A stretch of DNA of 64,000 bases. Source: Lingula anatina. Its lineage: Eukaryota; Brachiopoda; Lingulata; Lingulida; Lingulidae. Made by a program: the position numbers and the translations under genes. Positions 24,196 to 33,004 of the stretch are shown piece after piece (within the stretch, counting starts at the first letter, position 1; each line of letters starts with the position of its first letter). Under the pieces are notes generated by a model that worked only from the letters and a program-made list of their open reading frames with translations, did not search any database and was not told the origin of the DNA. The stretch is taken from positions 62,001 through 126,000 of the forward strand of contig NW_019774848.1 of the NCBI RefSeq assembly GCF_001039355.2. Direction: 5' to 3'.

Positions 24196-27100
24196 TTATT
24201 TATTTATGTATTTATTTTTTATCAGTGATGTCCCGACATATCATCTCTATAATATTTCAAAGATTGAATTTTTGAAGGTTCTCAAAATTGAGGAATTGAA
24301 GTCAACTGATGGAAACTGGAGTTGACAGGTTGTTCAACTTTGACACAAAAAATTAGCCCTCTTTTCCTTAAAGAAACAAGATCTACTGTTGGGTTCGGTA
24401 ATAAAAATGTATTAAGACTAAGCACATGTGATTGTTTCCTTCCCCCTCACGATATCCACGCTTTATTGCGGCATAAATCTTGTAAATGGTAATCTACTGG
24501 GACAACTTACAAATATAACCAATGTAGCGGAAAAGGTAATCGTTACATCTCTCATTGAAACTCCCAAAACATTTATTTTTCATTTTGTGCAGCCGGGTAG
24601 TCTCACAGCGGGCATGTTTTATCGCAACATCCCAGGGTTCAGATAGAGTCCGCAGTTTGGTGACCGCCTACTTCAAGTTTGTCCTGCGGCAACCAGAAGT
24701 GTTAAACCAATATTTATGTTACACGTTTTAAATGTGCTAATCAGAGTCAATCGCTGTATGTGCTGCACCGGTAGTTGTGTAATAGCGTCCTCAGTACACT
24801 TCATCAATTGTTGGGTTCTGTTCTGCCGTTGCTTCTCAAATGTCTGTTCACTCTCAGAAAAAAGGGCGTGGCTTGTTGTTATAACCAGAATGTTGTTATT
24901 TCTAAAAACTTTTAGCATTACTTTCTAAACTTGCTTACAACCTTTTCCGCACAAAGGCATCAGAGTTAATGATGAGAATTGCTCAGAGTTAGGATCTTCA
25001 CGATTTATAAATAAATAAAAAAATAATAAAAAAAATATCAAGTCCGGGACATTGACACATTGTCCGGCTAACTTTGGATTGTATAATATAAGAAAATGAA
25101 AAGAACAGCAAAGTTCTTTCTTTGAAGGGAGGTATTTTTCTCAAGCAATAAACAAGGCTAATCCCTAGCCCTCGTGTAACGTATACATACTTTCAATGTT
25201 ACATTTCTGTTCAAACAAAGTGGTTGCCTCTTCGTCGATCTTTCACTTGTATCTAGTTGTTATATTGCCATTTGAACGAGTACAGTTTAATAAAACGCCC
25301 CGCTCGCTGTAGAAATGTTCGTATTTTGCTGAATCCAAATCCAAACCGCAGGATTGCACAGAATAAATTAAGGGAGCCAATAAATGACAGAAGGTCTGAG
25401 CCATTACCCTGGGGGGGGCCGGGACTTTCAGCAAAGGAAGTCAGTCTAGCTGCGGTCATGTTATTTTACGTAATACAACATTTTGCAAGACGATTATTCA
25501 GATAAAAACAAAGGCTACTACCGAACATGACCGATCATGACCGAACACGACCGATTTTGACCCACTGTTGACGCCTAACGCACACGTTACAGTGAGGCTT
25601 ATAATCATGAACACAGTATAGCCTCAGAGGTTTGAATGTACCCGCTTAATTCCTTACACATCGTTGCAGCCTCTATATGTATATGGTTTGCAGTAAGACG
25701 TGGAATGATTTTGCGCATTACTATAATTTGCAGAGCGACTGGCAGTTGACTATTGCCTTCCGACGTCTGCTGTTGTTTACGCGAATATAATACAAAAGTC
25801 TTCAAAAGTGCCTACATAATAATTTAACATACCAAGAAAATGATAGCATTTTGGGGGGATGCTCTTTTTTAAACTTATAAATCATTTTGAAAATTTTGCA
25901 CAGAGGAAGTTCACGCGTTATGTTGTGAAAGTGTCGCATGCGGGAAAACTCGCTATTTCATCAAATGTGCAATCGCCAAAAAATCCCTGCCTTCAGAATA
26001 AAAATTACTGTATGCAAGGCTCAATTTCTTAAGTAGGCCTACTAGAACACGAGGATAATTGTAAAGTTTACATGAGGGCTTAAATCTAATAATAGTAACT
26101 TGACTTTACATTAAAATTACCTAACCGGACAAAACACGGTACTTTGGCAAAGTATTACCAAGGCAAGGGCAATTTATTTCTTAATCTAAATCACTTGAAC
26201 ACCGGGTGACCTGGGGCTCACTTCAGTTAGATACCCACAGGAAGAAAAGCAATAACCTAACCCAAGGTCAATATCTTCGTCTGATACCTCACGTTATAAT
26301 AGAGCAGACTGTAACTAAACAGCGGCATTTCTGAAGAGAACAACCTCCTTAAAGATACCAATCACTGCTCCTATTTCTGATCGTGACTGCTCAAATGAAA
26401 CATTCTTGTTGACTCTTTTGAATCAAGAGCATCTCCTTTCTCACATCGAGTTATTCTTCTATAAGGTACCATGGCCCCAGGGTCATACTGTGTTTACCCA
26501 CGGCGTAATTAACTAGTTGACTTGTCGCGTTCTTTATAGCACCTGTGCGGCGTGAACAGAGACGCCTTGTGCTGGCCTAGCCCTCCTAGACTTTACAATA
26601 AGTATCGTTTTCCCTTTCGCCTACAGTGACAGCTTTGTTTGAAAATAAAGCACCACATCTCCACTTATGTTCGATCGCTGGAAAATAAAAGACGCTACCA
26701 GTTTGGCCTATTCTCCAAGACTAGTTACCGTTGATAAAGATAAGATGTAGAGACAACAGCGACTTAATTTACCAGACTTCCTAAAGTCAACCTTCCTAGA
26801 CAAGAGAACTCAGTTGATAACTGTTTGCATCTCGTAATAACTCACGGCATTGATGGACATCGTGGATTTTCCATTGGCGTGAACAAACATTTCATGTTTA
26901 ATTTCAATTTATATTATAACTGTACAGATTAAATTGAACCTATCAAATACTGTCAACTTTTGTCATACATTATTGGATTACGGTTATAACATTCTAAGAT
27001 TAAATAGGTATTACCTCATGTAACTGAAGTTGTGTAGCAAATGGATTTGTCAAGACGATAAATAACAAAAAGGAACATAATTAGATAATTGATATACGGT

Positions 27101-29942
27101 GCCTTTTACCATGTTACCCAAAGGTATTGTACAATTTCCGAAGTCAGTTTCTTTCCATTTGATATTTAATTTACCTTTTGTGCGATAGGACACACGGGCA
27201 AGTTTCAAAAGTTAACTAAGACACAACTTATTGCTTGACTGATGTTGAAATATTATAAGATACATATATGGACTAGTGCTTGGTTGTTATCATCTAAGAA
27301 TGCTCATCTTTGTCAAAATTACCAAACAGTAGACACAAAGTGCATTACTCTCTATTATGTTGTCACCTTAGACACGTGTCTGCAGCCTCCCTATAATAAT
27401 AAGACCAAACAAGACCGGAACCTTTTTTCAAGTGTTCTATTATCATATACATTGTGTTTTCTTGCCCATGGTTCGCCGCCTCCGGGACAGCGCAGTTCTT
27501 TACACCTTGACATGATCATTACACGCCTCAGCAGTATCGCCTTGCCGCCTCACTTCCGATACCTCGTATGCTTGGCCACTGATACAAAAAACCCACAGAT
27601 TCACGTAAGTGAAGAACGAAAGTAAACATAACTTTGAAATAACCTCTCAGACACCTCTGTGATTTTAATTCAGTCACCAATATTGCCAAAAAAGGGGAAT
27701 AATTTGTTTTAGCTTTCAATTCTTTTGATCTTGACCTAAGAAGAAGCTAAACCTGGATTGAACATGAATGTGAGATACCTAACACCAGAAAACCGGCCTA
27801 TAAACCCCAGTTTTCATGTCGTTAGTTCTCGTGTCTGTGTGGGAAAGGCACACGAGGGCCTGGTACACGCTAGGGGAACGCACCATGGACAATACCGGCA
27901 CAGCAGACGACCAGGGCCGTGCCTGTTATTGGAACAAATTACATTACTCTCTGAGACTGGACCATGATGGACGGCAATTGACCTCACGAGCCTCTGTTCT
28001 CGGGTCTACATCTAAGATATACCCTCCAAGATTTGGTAAAATAAAGTATTAAAATGAATGTGTAAAAAATAAAAAAAAAATATATGACCCATATTCAAGA
28101 GGCGGAGGGAGGGGGGTATTATTTTTAGAATGGAGTTGGAGGTTGAATTCCCACGTCAGTTTACAGAGGAAAATCACAGAACCAGCTTTTCCTGCCCGCC
28201 GCGACAAATTAAGTTATCTAGGTGAACAATGTAAATGCCCCTCCAACATGTGGTATGACGCTGTGTAATAACCCAGCGGTAATAACCGTAATAAACGTAT
28301 TATTGGGCATGTGGCTACCCCTGCTAAACTGCCTCCAACTTGAAGTACAAATACAGCCAGTGCTGTGGTGGAGGCAGGTAGCTCAGATATGAAGCATTAA
28401 AAATGCATTTTCTCACGATAATGTTCTGCGTGTAAGTCTCACTAATGTAAGACATCATGTTTAAGTCTTGAAAATCACCAGAAATCACGCTGAAGTTTTA
28501 CCAATGTCTGGAATCACGTTTAAGTCTGTTTAAGTCTTACAGAGATGCCACGGATCATGCTTAAGACTTTCAAATACCAAGAATCTTACAAATGCCAATA
28601 ATTACGCTTAAGTCTTAGAAATGCCAGGAACCGCACAATTTTTTTCACTGTGCAATTGATTTCAAAGCTTCCACATGTGTAGGGGCGGCATGGTTTGTAA
28701 GGTATATGAAACCAAAGAATGACCACATGTGGTCAGCGGTCCATTTGTAGTTGCTACCTATACATTACCTAGTTCACACTTAATAAAAAGAACAAGTACT
28801 GAACCCATTATCGATCAGCATACATCGTGAAACTTTAACCCATAGTTTCTTATTTTGAAACTAATTTTGAGCAATGTGCCACCATTTACCATTATTCACT
28901 ATAGGGGATGTAGTCGTATCCTTAATGCCTTAAAACGTTATAGTCAATATTCGTGTTTTAATCGAAATATTTCTTATCGTGTTGCTTCGATAAACTCAGT
29001 AACTGGTAGAAATAACTCCAGCATGCAACAAATAAAAGAAGAGAGAGACGGACCGGAAGGAGGCAGGATTTTTTGCATTCAAACAAATCAGCGTGTTTCT
29101 CTGCATTTAGTGGCATGCTTTCCACAGGAATCGCTATGTTAGCTGGTTTTTCTTGATCTATATGTTAGCTTGTATGACTCCTGCTGTTTTTTATCATTAT
29201 TCACTAATACGAAAATATTGCTAAGAACCAACTGGTGTATAATCTCTTAATGCAATATTCTATAAGATGATTTCGATGATCTCTGACGGTATTGCCACAT
29301 GCCAGTTTCTAGGACCAATTTCTGAACCTATTCTAAAATCACCTTGCTGATTCCCCGTCGCTTCATATTCGAACGCAAACTTTCTCAAATAAATCGCAGA
29401 TTTTAGCAGTGAATGAGCAATTCCAAGCGATTTGTAGAATCAATCAAATATTTTGAACATATTTCCATTTACATGGACACCTCCACAAAGCAGAAGCCTT
29501 TTTTTTCAAACTTCCATAGATTGAAGCCATTCCAGGAATTTCCCGCCTAATTCTGTTATTTCAGGGAAGTGTAAGTGTGGTGAAGTTTGTGAAGGTGGCA
29601 ACAGAAGAATGTCTGGTATTCTGTCTTCCTTACGTACCACCAGTGGTCCTGCTTTGTAATGTTTGTTAATCATGGTCAACGCCCAGAATTATTACAACGC
29701 CATAAAACAGAAATAGTTTTCCTTATGCTACAAAGGTATGATTAAATCTGCATTCAAGTTCAGATAATACAACATGCTCTTCAAAGGCACCATGTTGTGA
29801 TACCGTCATAGTGTGTGTGTGTGTGTGTGTTTGCGCGTGTGTATACGTATGCATTTATGTGTATTTGAGTATGCATTTGAGTGTATGTTGTGTGTGTACG
29901 CACAAGCGCGTGTCTTCGTGTGCATGTGTGCCTGTATGAATG

Positions 29943-29987
<45 letters not shown>

Positions 29988-32900
29988 ATACGTGTATGGG
30001 TTTTTATTTGCCCTTTTTAGTTGCAGTAAAACTGTGACCAGACAAAGATTGAAGTATTTCGGTTCACTTTATCCCGCGGGATTCACTGGTGGTGATACTG
30101 GTATACATTCTCACCACGTGGAGATTATTCGAAACAGAACTGTACAATCTGCCCGTCTGTGTTGTGGAGTAGTTGGCTTGAAGAAGGGGTTCTTTAAGAT
30201 AAGCCGCTATTTGCCATCCACATTAGTGTCTACTTAGTTAGAAAAAGGCAACCTGTTTATTTCAACTTGTGTTTCACTTTTTTACCGATTTGGGTTTCTT
30301 CACGCACACGGCTTACGTAATTACACTTGACATAGCTTTTTTTCAGCAATTTACAGTTGTGATTGCGAGACTGAAATACCAGGTTACGCGGGCTGCGTTC
30401 CCTATGATACACCTGAATTAACGCGTAGAACGCTGCCAGTTTTCAATGGGAGGTAGAATGAATTCCAATTCACCATCTGTACGCCCGATTTACTCGTTCT
30501 TTGTCTTAAACTTCTGCAATCGAGACGGCAAGTTAGCCACTATTTGACTTGAAGCAAGCAGCGAAGGCATGGTTACAAACGTTTGAGCGAATTACGTCCA
30601 GTTTTCAACCTGCTGGTTTAGGAATTAAACCGTGTTTAGACAAGTGGTCAGTGCCGTTAAGGCCTGTCCACTACATGTTTATATTCAGCAGTTAATGAAG
30701 ACTTGTACTGCGCATCATGTAGAATAGTCTGCTGTGGCATAAAGATACAGGACCAACACGAGGAAAGTATTCTCCTCTATCAGACAGCATTAACCCAGTA
30801 AACAGCATTAAGTGGATTTCTTAACAGTGTCTGACTGAAATGACTAACCCGAAATCTGACTTTGATTTGACTTGTGTCGCAGTCCAGAGTTCTGAGATCT
30901 ATGCAGAAGTCACTTTACCCCCCCCCCCCCACGTTTTTAAACGATCACATCCGCATATAACATAGCATTTACTTTTTATTTTTTCGGGTGATTTTTTTCG
31001 GGTGGTTTTTTTCTTTTTTTATTCACTCATTTGTTCAACACATTAGGAATTCTAAAAAAAAAATGACAGCCAGTATCTCAAAGGTACGCTTGGTTTGAAC
31101 TGTTAATTCCCGTTGCCCTTTTACATCACTAATTCTTGGCATTTCAAACAATTAACCATGCTGAAAATAATTGGCATGTTTACTACGCTAGTCAAGGTAT
31201 TGACTTTCTTAGCAAAACAATAGTTTTAGTCGGTGACCTGGGTGGCACTTTCCTATTTCATAAATATTTTTCTTTCTCGGCCAATTACTTTGCGGCGTGT
31301 AATCTTTTTACCAAGTTGATGTTGCGACCAATAAACGAGGAAGCATGAATGTCGAGCTCGGTTAGTGTGAAATGCTAAGTAGGGCTTATGGACCAGTAAT
31401 TGCTCACTAAACGTACTTTCAGATTCTACAGCAACAAACTCAGGGAAGATTGATGTACACGCATATGAATTGCGTTTTCTTTAAATTGCAAAATTGCTTT
31501 ACAATTCACAATTTTCTCTGTTATCACTTTGTCCTAGAGGCGTGGCAAATTGTTTTAATTTGTTAAAAAATGACTGTGTGGTAAAAATGAATGAATCATA
31601 AACTTCTCCCCAGTTAAATCTTTTACCAGTTTAATATGAGCCAGTAATTCCTGTCTGTTATAAATTGAGTATTGCATTGTTTCATTTACATGTTAAGCCT
31701 GTTTCTGATTCATCGTTAAATCGTAAATATAACAAGCATTTGAGTGATCATTGTCCCAGATTGGTATGTCACTGCTTTTTTCTCTCACAATTCAAGATTT
31801 TTGTCTCGCGATGCCCTTGAAGGCATCATTTAAAACAGACGGGTAAATTGCCGGCCATATTGTTTTTTTTCTGCAAAAAGGTCACTTTCACGTTCGTAAG
31901 AAACTTTCGTCATGCAAACCTGCAAAAACCAAGATAATTCAGCCTGCATGTTTCTACCATAGGTTTATACCTAAGGCATCTCGACTTACTGCCATCAAAT
32001 TAAAATAAATGGTCCGATTCATTCATGCACAGATTATAAACACGCAGGAATCATTAATAAATTAAATATCTTGTCTTTCTGTTATTGCCAGTAATCTTAT
32101 CTTGTCCAGGAGCAGGCCGAGGGCGTATGTTTTATCTGGATACCGCAATATATGTTTTGAATGTAAATCCTGAATGTGGGAATCGCTCGCCGGGCAGTCC
32201 AGAGAGTGATATCTGCACGTTGTTATGACAACAGAAAGTTACAGGGCATTGGCTACTGTTATGCCGCTGATACTGTTTTTGTTTTACCTTTTGAAAGCAA
32301 CTCACGCAGTAACAAGGGTTATGATAAGTCCTAAACCAACACAGAACTAACTGGGCCCTACAAAGTTGTCTAATAAACGTCTCTAATGATCTTTATCAAA
32401 GATGACACATTCTTCATTCTAGATAAGATTCTTTTTCTAATAATCTCACAATATTTACATGATTTTCTTTTTTAAATTGCAATATAGTTAAAAGAGATGT
32501 TTTGTAGATAGTAGACCTAGTGTACAAAAATGCGGCGTTTTCCCTAAATGCCACGCGTTCTTCGATGAGATATCGTTTGATATACCCCATTCATCAAACG
32601 CTGGCTTTAAATAGGAAGACTTACCTGCTAACGTGTTATCGTAGGCCGACACAACCACTGGCGCTTTCGTCCAAATGTTACTGAAAAACTGCACACAGAC
32701 TGAAAAAAGAAAGTTAAAACAACGATAATAAATTTGCGTAGTAAAACTGCAGACGTGCTAAGAATTCCCCAAAAGTGAATGCCTTCGATTACCGCTCAAA
32801 CAGTGGTGTTTGTGTGTTTCAATTACAAAGTAAAGAAAGTAAATCGCTCGCTAATTTTTTAACAGGCAGTTACGGATTTACCAGTAATTGCTACTAATTT

Positions 32901-33004
32901 GCGATAAACAAATATTTTGACGGTAATTACTTACAAATTGTTTGTGCAGTTGATCGGTGCACACAGCAAACGAGCAAAACAAGCAATACAAACAAGCGCT
33001 TCAT
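9081..33004 (-). CDS. Large multi-EC cadherin, gene A (27 exons, 3' end missing)
   Basis: A calcium-dependent adhesion receptor acting at the cell surface. The exons, 5' to 3', are 32935-33004, 32625-32699, 23130-23175, 20769-20905, 20116-20169, 19725-19823, 19143-19235, 18724-18855, 18213-18341, 16873-16969, 16332-16474, 15851-16030, 15414-15551, 14926-15090, 14424-14671, 13980-14106, 13775-13863, 13501-13585, 13080-13295, 12753-12860, 12428-12556, 11703-11873, 11171-11417, 10471-10872, 9907-10157, 9538-9717 and 9081-9339. All introns are GT-AG and all phases agree except exon 2 to 3. The product so far is about 1,356 codons: a signal peptide, eleven EC repeats ending in motifs such as VNDNAPKF, and a partial EC12. 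Transmembrane and cytoplasmic parts are absent. A cysteine near the N-terminus paired with one late in EC1, and the DDLGPKF linker after EC2, resemble protocadherin-15/Cad99C as I remember it; that assignment is inference. The last donor (phase 1) leads toward an N at 8899, so the 3' end is lost at an assembly break. Confidence 0.9.
11171..12860 (-). CDS. Cadherin gene A exons 20-23: EC7 and EC8
   Basis: The exons are 12753-12860 (108 bases), 12428-12556 (129 bases), 11703-11873 (171 bases) and 11171-11417 (247 bases, ending in phase 1). EC7 closes LDDINDNAPKL and EC8 closes VKDVNDNAPKF. Exon 23 continues into EC9 with AVDPDGDGKTQLVYILK, a glycine run (KGGGGGKF) and FEVDPNTG. Its donor CACAG/GTGAG is repeated once more 35 bases downstream as part of a minisatellite; only the proximal donor keeps the frame open. 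Exon 24 (10872) continues G/GTGAAATC in frame. Confidence 0.94.
13080..13863 (-). CDS. Cadherin gene A exons 17-19: EC6
   Basis: The exons are 13775-13863 (89 bases, ending in phase 2), 13501-13585 (85 bases) and 13080-13295 (216 bases). They encode ATDKDGDED, a SAKELDREEKDQHLLQIRV strand and IKDVNDNPPQF, followed by the start of EC7. The donor after exon 19 is GTCAGT here but the stronger GTGAGT in the partial copy (2451-2666), which also reads I and K where this copy has V and Q in the calcium motif. Exon 17 has K here and R in the other copy. Confidence 0.93.
13980..14671 (-). CDS. Cadherin gene A exons 15-16: EC5
   Basis: The exons are 14424-14671 (248 bases, ending in phase 2) and 13980-14106 (127 bases). 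EC5 has a long loop between its early acidic motif and FNIDENGYIRL, and closes VEETNDYPPVF, a near-canonical motif with Y in place of N. The weak donor GTTAGT after exon 15 is shared by both copies. The equivalents 3794-4041 and 3347-3473 differ in one residue that I noticed (TREPG there, TRDPG here). Confidence 0.93.
14926..15551 (-). CDS. Cadherin gene A exons 13-14: EC4
   Basis: The exons are 15414-15551 (138 bases) and 14926-15090 (165 bases), both phase 0. They hold the classic EC core: GIDPNSGEITILKPEFIDRE, then an acidic insertion and ILDVNDNTPQF, a full canonical calcium motif. The last part starts EC5. The donor is GTGAGA. The partial copy has the same exons at 4791-4928 and 4309-4473. 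Confidence 0.94.
15851..16969 (-). CDS. Cadherin gene A exons 10-12: EC3
   Basis: The exons are 16873-16969 (97 bases, ending in phase 1), 16332-16474 (143 bases) and 15851-16030 (180 bases). EC3 begins with a cysteine-bearing segment (SDREDCFETTPRIYAVDQDE), has a second cysteine in GRLCQKQ, and ends VLDINQNVPSF. The NQNVP linker lacks the second aspartate of the canonical DxNDN motif. The part after this linker starts EC4 and carries a normal AEDND acidic cluster. Equivalent exons in the partial copy are 6206-6302, 5665-5807 and 5232-5411. Confidence 0.93.
18050..18143. repeat. Compound (TC)n(TG)n(CG)n microsatellite
   Basis: About 40 bases of TC, then TG, then alternating C and G with TGTG at the end. 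The equivalent tract at 7430-7475 is much shorter and lacks the TC block. The alternating purine-pyrimidine part could adopt Z-DNA. Confidence 0.95.
18213..19235 (-). CDS. Cadherin gene A exons 7-9: EC2
   Basis: The exons are 19143-19235 (93 bases), 18724-18855 (132 bases) and 18213-18341 (129 bases), all phase 0. The sequence starts DVSPGTQIYIVNADDPFDVY, contains the acidic LDYDAG segment where canonical cadherins have LDRE, and closes with VKDVDDLGPKF. DDLGP in place of DxNDNxP removes some calcium ligands; a similar linker follows EC2 of protocadherin-15. The same three exons occur at 8473-8565, 8058-8189 and 7543-7671 with equal lengths and no amino-acid change that I could find. Confidence 0.93.
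19725..20905 (-). CDS. Cadherin gene A exons 4-6: remainder of EC1
   Basis: The exons are 20769-20905 (137 bases, phase 1 to 0), 20116-20169 (54 bases, 18 codons) and 19725-19823 (99 bases, 33 codons). Together they encode the middle and end of EC1, closing with VTVGDGNDPPVFRNLPA, where NDPPVF is the inter-repeat calcium motif. The 18-codon exon carries a cysteine (GQCED) that could pair with the cysteine in exon 2. Donors are GTAAGG, GTGAGT and GTACAA. None of these three exons exists in the partial copy at 390-8565, which begins with the equivalent of exon 7. Confidence 0.88.
23130..23175 (-). CDS. Cadherin gene A exon 3: EC1 strand, one-base phase problem
   Basis: A 46-base exon reading GAKVFNLRGLAVEGLG, which continues DNTLAG from exon 2 and runs in frame into GVLFQFEPSPSNRTRVQF of exon 4. 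The donor is CTTG/GTGAAC in phase 1, matching exon 4. The acceptor is TTTAG followed by GGTGC. Exon 2 ends in phase 1, so the exon should begin GTGC rather than GGTGC; as written there is one G too many at the junction. A homopolymer error in the assembly, an individual frameshift allele, or a missed tiny exon in intron 2 would each explain this. The open frame continues past 23130 but loses cadherin character, so the internal donor was chosen. Confidence 0.6.
23458..23673 (+). mobile_element. Fold-back MITE, subfamily B
   Basis: 216 bases from GACCCCTTTCCCA to GGAGTGGGGTC, in intron 2 of cadherin gene A. The right flank is TAA; the left flank is TAAA, so the duplication is TAA or TAAA. The two halves are nearly self-complementary: TGTCTGGCACTCCTACTGAA on the left pairs with TTCAGTTGGTGTGCCAGACA on the right, around a GTTAATTACC centre. 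Confidence 0.85.
24105..24208. repeat. (TA)n microsatellite with TTTA tail
   Basis: A short GT run, about 75 bases of TA, then TTTA units, in intron 2 of cadherin gene A. Confidence 0.95.
25517..25563. repeat. 10-base repeat of ATGACCGAAC type
   Basis: ATGACCGATC, ATGACCGAAC, ACGACCGATT and TTGACCC follow one another at 10-base spacing, after a CTACCGAAC lead-in. It lies in intron 2 of cadherin gene A. Confidence 0.7.
28430..28640. repeat. Degenerate tandem repeat around GCTTAAGTCTTA
   Basis: Roughly 30-base units with the core (A)TCACGCTTAAGTCTTA followed by an AATGCCAGG-like block recur about six times with many changes, in intron 2 of cadherin gene A. Confidence 0.6.
29808..29988. repeat. 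(GT)n-rich tract
   Basis: Two GT runs (29812-29830 and 29945-29986) joined by interrupted GT/GC sequence. The open frames across it are cysteine/valine repeats and not genes. Confidence 0.95.
32625..32699 (-). CDS. Cadherin gene A exon 2: start of EC1
   Basis: A 75-base exon between a pyrimidine-rich acceptor (CTTTTTTCAG) and a donor GTAAGTC, phase 1 at both ends. It encodes FCVQFFSNIWTKAPVVVS, then AYDNTLAG. The APVVVSAYDNTLAG part matches the start of an EC repeat, where an acidic residue precedes a turn and a small residue. The early cysteine may pair with the one in the exon at 20116-20169, as in the EC1 disulfide of the protocadherin-15 family. The join to exon 1 is in frame; the join to exon 3 is off by one base (see exon 3). 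Confidence 0.75.
32935..33004 (-). CDS. Cadherin gene A exon 1: start codon and signal peptide
   Basis: The ATG at 33004 opens a 70-base exon reading MKRLFVLLVLLVCC, followed by a short polar stretch (VHRSTAQ). This is a textbook signal peptide: basic n-region, leucine/valine core, small residue before the likely cleavage at A-Q. The base at -3 is a G. The exon ends in a good donor (GTAAGTAA) in phase 1, which fits the phase-1 acceptor of the exon at 32625-32699. It is too short for ordinary ORF finding and was located by reading upstream of a cadherin-like exon. The exon is about 9.8 kb upstream of exon 3, so intron 2 is the longest in the gene. Confidence 0.8.

Larger units (their letters stand above)
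23176..32624 (-). other. Cadherin gene A intron 2 (9.4 kb), no other gene seen
   Basis: AT-rich non-coding sequence with one MITE (23458-23673), TA and GT microsatellites and degenerate repeats. Open frames are short and show no recognisable domain. A missed tiny exon here would be one way to explain the phase mismatch between exons 2 and 3. Confidence 0.6.

Noticed and set aside
29813-30237. Cysteine/valine-rich open frames
   Set aside because: They are translations of the GT microsatellite.
390-33004. A single giant cadherin with duplicated EC2-EC8 block
   Set aside because: Exon phases across the N at 8899 do not match, and the repeated block ends exactly at the N.
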